From NCBI GenBank assembly GCA_039026555.1, contig JBCCMB010000169.1, positions 1-5,475 on the forward strand: a DNA stretch of 5,475 bases. The letters run 5' to 3'. Shown in pieces: positions 1 through 5,475 of the stretch; positions within the stretch are counted from its first letter, which is position 1; each line of letters begins with the position of its first letter. This DNA is from JBCCMB01 sp039026555 (GTDB lineage Bacteria > Pseudomonadota > Alphaproteobacteria > Caulobacterales > Hyphomonadaceae). The notes beneath the pieces were generated by a model that ran no database searches, was not told the origin of the DNA, and saw only the letters and a program-made list of their open reading frames with translations. The translations under genes and the position numbers were made by a program.

Positions 1-587
1 CGGCGTGTTTGAGATGACGGAGACAGGCCTGCACGGCGCTCATGACCCTTCGGCTCTTTTTCCTTGGCGGCGCGGAGGACGACGTCGCCGGACGGGCGGT
101 GTTTGCGGCGATGGAAGGTTCGCGCCCGGTGCTCACAGAAGTGCAAGGCCTCGCCGGACCCGCCGCTTTGGGCTCGCCCCGACGATCGGTGGTAGGATGG
201 GACAATTCCCGCCTCGCCATGTTGCTCGCCGTGTTTGAAACCCGTTGCGGTCTCGTCTTTGGCAATCGTGACGTTTATCTCAGCGTCGCAGGCGGATACC
301 GAATCAATGAACCCGCCGGCGACCTCGCTGCCGCCGCCGCGCTCGCGACGTCCGCCTTCGACGCCCCAGCCCCCTCTGAGGCCGTATTTTTCGGCGAAGT
401 GTCGCTTTCCGGCGCCATTCGTCCGGTCGGTCGAATGGAACCAAGGCTTAAAGAAGCGGCGAGACTGGGGTTTCGACATGCATTCGCCCCCCAAGGGGCG
501 CCTACAGAGGTCGACGGCATGACCGTTCATGGGCTATCCAGCTTACATGATCTAACGAAGGCGCTTCACAAGGAGACCTCCGCATGA
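1..587 (+). CDS. radA: DNA repair protein RadA (Sms), C-terminal part; 5' end outside window; apparent frameshift near 57-61
   Basis: RadA is a RecA-like ATPase that promotes branch migration and processing of recombination intermediates. Only the end of the protein is here. Frame 2 from position 2 reads GVFEMTETGLHGAHDPSALF, the segment that normally follows the KNRFG motif (outside the window). The homology then jumps to frame 3 at LGGAEDD and runs without a stop to 587. The rest is the Lon-protease-like C-terminal domain: SPRRSVVGWDNSRLAMLLAV, DVYLSVAGG, EPAGDLA and the block FGEVSLSGAIRPVGR followed by RLKEAARLGF. As in other RadA proteins, the domain lacks the Lon catalytic Ser-Lys pair. 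Neither frame spans the junction: frame 3 has a TGA at 15-17 and frame 2 stops at 236-238. The ATG at 42 is therefore probably not a natural start. The coding downstream is undecayed, so this is either a sequencing error or a very recent lesion. The stop overlaps the cvpA start (ATGA). Family identity is secure; whether the gene is functional is uncertain. Confidence 0.92.
57..61 (+). other. Apparent +1 frameshift site in radA (run of five T)
   Basis: The sequence CTTTTTCCTTGG contains five T. With four T the reading would be continuous as ...DPSALF-LGGAEDD..., which matches the usual RadA spacing. With five T the upstream frame goes on as PWRRGG... and stops at 236-238. Homology places the switch here to within a few codons. 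The change is a single base in a homopolymer, which is typical of a sequencing or assembly error or a recent indel. The run is short for transcriptional slippage. Confidence 0.8.
570..575 (+). promoter_or_regulatory. Ribosome binding site of cvpA
   Basis: AAGGAG lies inside the end of radA, eight bases before the cvpA ATG at 584. It is the clearest Shine-Dalgarno match among the starts in this window. It supports the ATG at 584 as the cvpA start and translational coupling to radA through the ATGA overlap. Confidence 0.75.
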
Positions 588-1168
588 GCGATCTTTTTTC
601 CGGCCCCCTCACCGCCTTCGATGTCATCGTTCTCGCCGTGATTATCGTGTCGGCCGTGATGTCGCTTGGGCGCGGGTTAATGCGCGAGGCGTCCTCCGTC
701 CTTGCATTTATCGCAGGCGGCGCAGCGGCTTATATCGCAGTGGCGTTGTTTCGGGACCCAGCGCGCGCAATGGTGCCATCCGGTTGGCCTGAAATCGCTG
801 GCGACGCCGTGCTCGTCGTTCTCGGCTTTCTCCTGGCCTACAGCTTGGCCGCCTATATCGGCGCGCAACTCTCGAAATTAATCCACTCTGCGCCTGAAAT
901 CGGCGTTCTCGACCGCGTGGCCGGCGCGCTTTTCGGCGCAGCGCGCGGCGGTCTGATGGTGGTCTTATTCGTAATGTTGATGAAGCAAGTTATCCCGGAT
1001 CAAGCCGAGCCCAATTTCATCCGCCAGGCGCGCCTATACCCCGCCGCGGAATCCGCCGCCAATTGGGTGATCGCAACCGTGCCCGGAATGGCGGTCGACT
1101 TCAAAAATAAGGTTGATGAAAACCTGGAACAGGGCCAAACAAGTTCGAACCCGGACGATCTCACTTAA
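584..1168 (+). CDS. cvpA: CvpA family inner-membrane protein (colicin V production protein family)
   Basis: This 194-residue protein belongs to the CvpA family of small inner-membrane proteins. The family was first linked to colicin V production in E. coli and later to envelope stress; its molecular activity is not settled. Four hydrophobic segments are visible at about residues 12-28, 36-56, 73-92 and 112-132. The family signatures are present: the early GRGLMREAS block (29-37) between segments 1 and 2, and LDRVAGALFGAARG (109-122) leading into segment 4. The last ~60 residues are polar and probably cytoplasmic, ending in an acidic, Asn/Gln-rich tail. Length is near normal for alphaproteobacterial members. 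The start is fixed by a good AAGGAG and by the ATGA overlap with radA. purF follows after 26 bp. cvpA-purF adjacency is also known in E. coli, which supports the assignment and co-transcription. Confidence 0.93.
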   Translation: MSDLFSGPLTAFDVIVLAVIIVSAVMSLGRGLMREASSVLAFIAGGAAAYIAVALFRDPARAMVPSGWPEIAGDAVLVVLGFLLAYSLAAYIGAQLSKLIHSAPEIGVLDRVAGALFGAARGGLMVVLFVMLMKQVIPDQAEPNFIRQARLYPAAESAANWVIATVPGMAVDFKNKVDENLEQGQTSSNPDDLT

Positions 1169-1194
1169 CCGCCGCAAATTAAGCGAGACCTTGA

Positions 1195-2682
1195 ATGACG
1201 CCTATATCCCCCGCGCTGGATGATGATTTTTCCAGCGAGGCTCCGAGCATGCGCCACAAATGCGGGGTGTTCGGCGTTTTTGGACGACCTGATGCGGCGG
1301 TGTTGACCGCGCTAGGCCTGCACGCGCTGCAACATCGCGGTCAGGAGGCCTGCGGGATCGCCAGCTTCGACGACGAAGAAAAGCGCTTCCATACCGAACG
1401 CCATATGGGCCTGGTGGGCGACAATTTCGCCGACGGCAAAACCGCGATTAACCGCCTGACGGGCCGGGCCGCCATTGGGCACAATCGCTATTCTACGTCC
1501 GGACGCGTCGCGCTGCGCAACATCCAACCGATCTTTGCGGATCTGTCGACGGGCGGCTTCGCGATCGCCCACAATGGCAATCTTACCAACGCTCGCGCTT
1601 TGCGGCGAAGCTTGGTGGAAGACGGGTCGATTTTCCAATCCACCATGGATACTGAAGTGATCCTGCAATTGGTGGCGCGATCCGATAAACCAAAGGTGAT
1701 TGATAGATTTGTCGACGCCATCCGACATTTGGAAGGGGGCTACGCGCTTGTGGGCCTCACAAACAAAAAGCTCATCGGCGCGCGAGACCCTTGGGGATTG
1801 CGCCCGCTAGTCCTGGGCGAACTTGACGGCGCCCCCGTCCTCGCCTCGGAGACATGCGCGCTGGACGCCGTGGGCGCGAGCTTTATCCGCGACATCGAAA
1901 ACGGCGAAGTCGTAGTGGTGTCCGAAAACGGCGTTGAAAGCCTAACGCCCTTCCCGCAGCGCCGTGCACGTCCATGCGTGTTTGAGTATCTTTATTTTTC
2001 CCGTCCTGACAGCGTGATGCATGGCCAAAGCGTTTATGAAGTGCGGCGTCGTATGGGCCGTCAATTGGCGGACGAACAACCCGCCTTGGACGCCGATATC
2101 GTCTGCCCAGTCCCCGACGGCGGAAATCCAGCAGCGCTTGGATACGCCGAGCACAGCGGCACGCCGTTCCAATTCGGCATTATCCGCAATCATTATGTGG
2201 GCCGAACCTTCATTCAGCCCACGCAAACAGGCCGACAGCGCAGCGTCTCTCGCAAACACGCCGCCAATAGATCGCAATTAGAGGGTAAAAGCGTCGTCCT
2301 TGTCGACGACAGCATCGTTCGCGGCAACACCTCTAAACGTATCGTTCAGATGGTGCGCGCGGCGGGCGCGGCGAAGATCCATTTCAGGGTGGCCAGCCCG
2401 CCTATCCAATACCCGGACTTTTACGGGATCGACATGCCCTCGAAAGGCGAATTGCTCGCCAGCGAGATGAGTGTGCCGCAAATGGCGAAGTATTTGGGCG
2501 TCGACAGCCTTGGTTTTATCTCTCTTGAGGGATTTTATCGTGCGCTAGGCGAAGTCAAGCGGGACGACGCGGCGCCGCAATACGCCGATCACTGCTTTAC
2601 CGGAGACTATCCAACGCGCCTTATCGATTTGGACGACGATATGGCGGCGAAAGAAGAACAATTGTCGCTGCTGGACGATTAG
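1195..2682 (+). CDS. purF: Amidophosphoribosyltransferase (glutamine PRPP amidotransferase)
   Basis: PurF makes 5-phosphoribosylamine from PRPP and glutamine, the committed step of de novo purine synthesis, in the cytoplasm. The protein has 495 residues. Its N-terminal class-II glutaminase domain spans about 23-255: nucleophile Cys23 (KCGVFGVFG, exposed by removing a propeptide), HALQHRGQEACGI (43-55), HNRYSTSG (96-103), HNGNL (126-130) and RDPWGLRPLVLG (197-208). The phosphoribosyltransferase domain follows, with CPVPDGGNPAALGYA (304-318) and the PRPP loop VVLVDDSIVRGNTS (367-380). Of the four cysteines that hold the [4Fe-4S] cluster in the B. subtilis enzyme, only Cys261 and Cys467 remain; the other positions are Asp408 (YPDFYG) and Ala464 (YADHCFTG), so a cluster is unlikely. 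The start at 1195 leaves a 22-residue propeptide and has only a weak AAGCGAGA upstream. Met19 (1249), with GCGAGG eight bases upstream, is an alternative leaving MRHK before Cys23. The stop abuts the next gene. Confidence 0.98.
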   Translation: MTPISPALDDDFSSEAPSMRHKCGVFGVFGRPDAAVLTALGLHALQHRGQEACGIASFDDEEKRFHTERHMGLVGDNFADGKTAINRLTGRAAIGHNRYSTSGRVALRNIQPIFADLSTGGFAIAHNGNLTNARALRRSLVEDGSIFQSTMDTEVILQLVARSDKPKVIDRFVDAIRHLEGGYALVGLTNKKLIGARDPWGLRPLVLGELDGAPVLASETCALDAVGASFIRDIENGEVVVVSENGVESLTPFPQRRARPCVFEYLYFSRPDSVMHGQSVYEVRRRMGRQLADEQPALDADIVCPVPDGGNPAALGYAEHSGTPFQFGIIRNHYVGRTFIQPTQTGRQRSVSRKHAANRSQLEGKSVVLVDDSIVRGNTSKRIVQMVRAAGAAKIHFRVASPPIQYPDFYGIDMPSKGELLASEMSVPQMAKYLGVDSLGFISLEGFYRALGEVKRDDAAPQYADHCFTGDYPTRLIDLDDDMAAKEEQLSLLDD

Positions 2683-3405
2683 ATGGCCAACAAACGCATT
2701 GTTCTTGTCACCGGCGCCTCCAAGGGCATCGGTCGGGCAGCGGCCCTGGCTTTGGCGGAGGCGGGAAACCATGTCGTCGCCGTCGCAAGATCCGAAGATG
2801 CGCTTACCGCGCTCGATGATGAGGCCCGCGCCAAGACCGGCGAAGCCATGACGCTGGTCCCTCTGGATCTGAAGGACAGCGCATCCATAGATCGGCTAGC
2901 CGCCGCGCTTTTAGACCGATTTGGCCGGCTGGATGGTTTGCTCGGAAACGCCGGCGTCCTTGGCACGATCGGTCCCCTGCAGACGCTGTCGCCCTCGAGT
3001 TTTGAAGAAACGATCAATGTCAATCTAAACGCAAATTGGCGGTTGATCCGCGCCTTGGATCCGCTTTTGCGCACAAGTCCCGCGGGACGCGCCGTTTTTG
3101 TGTCGTCAGGGGCGTCGGTCCGACCTCGCGCCTTTTGGGGCGCATACGCCGCCTCGAAAGCGGGTCTCGACGCTATGATCGCCAGCTATGCCGACGAGAC
3201 GGCTGCGACCACGCTGCGGGTTAATCTTTTTGATCCGGGCGCGACAAGGACGGATATGCGGTTTCGTGCGATGCCGGGGGAAAACCCGGAAACGCTGCCC
3301 ACGCCGGAGGCGGTGGCGAGCGTGTTGCCAGAATATCTGTCTGAGACGTGCAAAGCGCACGGCGAGCGGATCGTTTATCGCGATCTCGCTCGCAAGGATG
3401 TTTAG
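2683..3405 (+). CDS. SDR-family NAD(P)-dependent oxidoreductase (YciK-like)
   Basis: This 240-residue protein is a classical short-chain dehydrogenase with a single Rossmann fold, probably soluble. The cofactor motif TGASKGIG is at 10-17, with Asp62 in the usual LDLKD position and NAG at 89-91. The catalytic residues are Ser142 (VSSGAS), Tyr155 and Lys159 (YAASK), with Asn114 as the likely fourth member. The segment DPGATRTDMR (184-193) and the following MPGENPETLPTPEA resemble E. coli YciK, whose substrate is not established, so none is proposed here. All catalytic residues are intact and the length is normal. The ATG immediately follows the purF TAG (TAGATG) with only a weak GGA-type ribosome site, which suggests translation coupled to purF. 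An SDR gene after purF is common in Alphaproteobacteria, but a role in purine metabolism has not been shown. Its stop overlaps that of the convergent chemotaxis receptor gene. Confidence 0.92.
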   Translation: MANKRIVLVTGASKGIGRAAALALAEAGNHVVAVARSEDALTALDDEARAKTGEAMTLVPLDLKDSASIDRLAAALLDRFGRLDGLLGNAGVLGTIGPLQTLSPSSFEETINVNLNANWRLIRALDPLLRTSPAGRAVFVSSGASVRPRAFWGAYAASKAGLDAMIASYADETAATTLRVNLFDPGATRTDMRFRAMPGENPETLPTPEAVASVLPEYLSETCKAHGERIVYRDLARKDV

Positions 3406-5475
3406 GCGGCTGCGGTCTTGTTGTCCGCCAGCTCAATCGACTTTTCGACAATCTCCGGAATGACCCGCGCGGCGTCATTTGACGTCTCAGCCATGTTTTT
3501 GACCTGGGCGGTCATGTCCGACGCCATTTGAGCGGCGCCGCCCGCGATTTCCGCCACCTCGGAGATTTGCGACGCAACGCCATGCAGCGACTGACGGTTT
3601 TCTTCGATGAATTCGGCAAAGGAACTCGTCGTGGCGCGTTGTTCTTCCATCGCGGCGGCGACCGACCCCGTCACATCGCCTATGGAGTCGATGGAATTAG
3701 CGATTTGCGTCATCGCCTCGACCACGCTTTCGGTCCGCTCTTGGATCTGTTGCACGCGTTCGGATATTTGAGCGGTGGATTTATTGGTTTGCTCGGCCAA
3801 GCCCTTCACTTCGGAGGCGACAACGGCGAAGCCCTTGCCCATCTCGCCGGCGCGCGCCGCGTCGATGGTGGCGTTTAGAGCCAGCAAATTGGTCTGTTCG
3901 GCCAGATCTGAAATGATCTCAACAAACTCGCCGACTTGGCGGGCGGCTTGTTCGAGTTCGCCGATTGTATCGCGAGACAGCGCCGCTTTTTCAACCGCGT
4001 CGCGGGCGAGCAAATTGCCCCGATCGATCTGTTCGGCGACTTCGCTGATCGCGAGCGTGATCTCATTCGCGAGAGATGTGGCTTGTTCCGTCTTTTCCAT
4101 TGTCGCGGACGTCGCAGCGTCTGCTTCATTAGCCCGTTCACCGGCGCGCACGAGGTCTTGACGCATGCGTTCAGCGCCGGCCTCAAGATCGTCCGCAGTC
4201 GCCGCGACGCCGCCGACACTTTCCTTGGCGGCGGTTTTCACGTCTTCCGCCATATTTGTCAGCAATCGGCGACGTTCCTCGACCGATTTCCTATCCAACT
4301 CGGACTTCTGCTTGATCATTTCCTCGCGTTCACGCGTGGCTTTTAGAAACGCCGAGGCGGCGCGGGAGAGAACGCCAATTTCATCTTTTCGCGTCGTCCC
4401 TTTGATCACCACCGTCGTGTCGCCATCCGCAAGGCGATCGAGATATTTGGTAATGCGCTTAATCGGCGTCACCACGCTGACCATCAGCGTGTATGACAGC
4501 ACAATCGTGCCGATCGCGACCAAGCCGGCGATTGCGAGCGTGATATAGGCTGCTTGGCGCAGTTCAGGCTCTCGTGTCGCCGCTTGATTGATCAAATGAG
4601 CGCCTAACTCGGCTTCAACAGCCATAAGCGCATCAATCCGACGCGTCGTAAGTTCAAACCAATCGGAGCCGGAATAGCCAGATACAGCCGATAGATAACC
4701 GCCATTATGCAGCACTTCCCGTGCATCGAGCACAGCCTGACCATCCGTGCTTGTGAGGACGTTGTCCAACTTTTCAGTCCACACGGGGCCCATCAGCTCG
4801 CGAAACTCGACAAAGAACGCTTCTTGGCGCGCCGCGAGGTCCAACGCGCGTTTGTGATTCTCGCGAGTCACGACACCGGACGCGAACGCATTTGAGCCAA
4901 CCGCTCGCTCAATGCCCGCATATTCCTTGGCGTGCATCAATCCTAAGAACGCGACCAAATGTTCAGAGCCGCCCTCTCCGCTATTCACGTGAGTTTCTGT
5001 GGCCACGACCTCCAATAGGCTGGTGATCATGCCCGTATAAGGTCCAACCGTTTCGCCCATACTCACATTAAGCCGGTCAATGCGGTTGCGCTGATCTTTC
5101 AGCCCAAGAAGTAACAATTCGGCGGCTTCTAGACTTTCCTTTAGATCGTCTGGAGTGCCGCCGACGTCCAATTTCTTACGTGCGCTTTCATACGCATTGA
5201 GCATCAAATCTGTTTGAACGCGCTGGTCTGCGAGCGCCCGCGCATACTCCCCGTCGCCGCCGCTTCCGATGAAGCCTGCCGATCGACCGCGCTCACGCTG
5301 CAGCTCGTGCACGAGACGACTGATATCGGTACTAAAGCCAACGACCGATTGAACCTGCTTCATGCGCTCGGCGACATTGAAATATTGCTGCGTGTAAAGG
5401 CTCGCAAAGACAAGCATTGCGACGATCGGCGCGGCGACGGCGATGCCGATCCGCCAAGCGATCGATAAAGATGAC
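3402..5475 (-). CDS. Methyl-accepting chemotaxis protein with NIT sensor, HAMP and MA domains; 5' end outside window
   Basis: This is a transmembrane chemoreceptor that would pass ligand signals to CheA/CheW. Positions below count the Met at 5417 as residue 1. That Met is not the likely start: the frame stays open to the window edge, adding at least 19 residues (SSLSIAWRIGIAVAAPIVA), and together with residues 1-8 they form the first membrane helix. The periplasmic part (about 15-288) looks like a NIT nitrate/nitrite-sensing domain, with the hallmark LVHELQRERGRSAGFIGSG (35-53). A second membrane helix lies at about 289-316. The HAMP domain (about 313-365) includes PIKRITKYLDRLADGD and DEIGVLSRA. 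A long coiled coil leads to the conserved hairpin tip at 505-541, recognised by EQTNLLALNATIDAARAGE and GKGFAVVASEVKGLAEQT. AMEEQRATT (589-597) is a plausible methylation site. No CheR-binding pentapeptide is seen at the C-terminus (ADNKTAAA). No che genes are nearby, so this is probably an isolated receptor. The ligand is inferred from domain type only. Confidence 0.95.
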   Translation of the reverse strand, partial: SSLSIAWRIGIAVAAPIVAMLVFASLYTQQYFNVAERMKQVQSVVGFSTDISRLVHELQRERGRSAGFIGSGGDGEYARALADQRVQTDLMLNAYESARKKLDVGGTPDDLKESLEAAELLLLGLKDQRNRIDRLNVSMGETVGPYTGMITSLLEVVATETHVNSGEGGSEHLVAFLGLMHAKEYAGIERAVGSNAFASGVVTRENHKRALDLAARQEAFFVEFRELMGPVWTEKLDNVLTSTDGQAVLDAREVLHNGGYLSAVSGYSGSDWFELTTRRIDALMAVEAELGAHLINQAATREPELRQAAYITLAIAGLVAIGTIVLSYTLMVSVVTPIKRITKYLDRLADGDTTVVIKGTTRKDEIGVLSRAASAFLKATREREEMIKQKSELDRKSVEERRRLLTNMAEDVKTAAKESVGGVAATADDLEAGAERMRQDLVRAGERANEADAATSATMEKTEQATSLANEITLAISEVAEQIDRGNLLARDAVEKAALSRDTIGELEQAARQVGEFVEIISDLAEQTNLLALNATIDAARAGEMGKGFAVVASEVKGLAEQTNKSTAQISERVQQIQERTESVVEAMTQIANSIDSIGDVTGSVAAAMEEQRATTSSFAEFIEENRQSLHGVASQISEVAEIAGGAAQMASDMTAQVKNMAETSNDAARVIPEIVEKSIELADNKTAAA

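Noticed and set aside
1164..1183. CTTAA...TTAAG inverted repeat between cvpA and purF as a terminator or operator
   Set aside because: Only a 5-bp AT-rich stem with a 10-base loop and no T tract; expected by chance.
1312..1728. 138-codon open frame on the minus strand inside purF
   Set aside because: It lies wholly within strongly conserved purF coding sequence and shows no recognisable domain; long antisense frames are expected in GC-rich DNA.
1942..2277. 111-codon open frame on the minus strand inside purF
   Set aside because: Shadow of purF with no recognisable motif and no supporting ribosome site.
2679..3074. 131-codon open frame on the minus strand over the SDR gene
   Set aside because: Ser/Ala/Arg-rich composition typical of an antisense shadow; the plus strand has a complete SDR motif set.
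3775..4346. Plus-strand open frames (128 and 136 codons) opposite the chemoreceptor
   Set aside because: They are antisense to the conserved signalling domain and their translations match nothing recognisable.
5415..5417. ATG on the minus strand as the start of the chemotaxis receptor
   Set aside because: The frame is open to the window edge and the upstream residues (WRIGIAVAAPIVA) complete the first membrane helix; starting at this Met would cut the helix.

Overview
The window looks like chromosomal DNA of an alphaproteobacterium. It is GC-rich and densely coding, and its gene order radA - cvpA - purF - short-chain dehydrogenase is, from general knowledge, a common arrangement in that class. 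PurF also ends in the alphaproteobacterial style (an FTGDYPT block and a QLSLL tail). I cannot name the order or genus from this sequence alone.

Layout, plus strand: positions 1-587 hold the 3' part of radA (DNA recombination/repair), which enters from outside the window and carries an apparent one-base frameshift at a T5 run (57-61). cvpA (584-1168) overlaps the radA stop by four bases. purF (1195-2682) follows after 26 bp, and an SDR-family oxidoreductase gene (2683-3405) begins on the base after the purF stop. The tight spacing suggests one co-transcribed unit that includes the first step of purine biosynthesis (PurF) and the inner-membrane protein CvpA that often accompanies it.

Minus strand: positions 3402-5475 hold a methyl-accepting chemotaxis protein with an N-terminal nitrate/nitrite-sensing (NIT) type domain, HAMP and signalling domains. 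Its 5' end lies beyond the right edge. It converges on the plus-strand operon, and the two terminal stop codons overlap, so there is no intergenic space between them for a separate terminator.

No RNA gene, mobile element, CRISPR array or long repeat is visible, and there is no gene-free stretch over 30 bp. The content is mostly ordinary housekeeping. The points worth a second look are the radA frameshift, the loss of half of the iron-sulphur ligands in PurF, and the overlapping convergent stops. I see no convincing evidence of a previously undescribed system.
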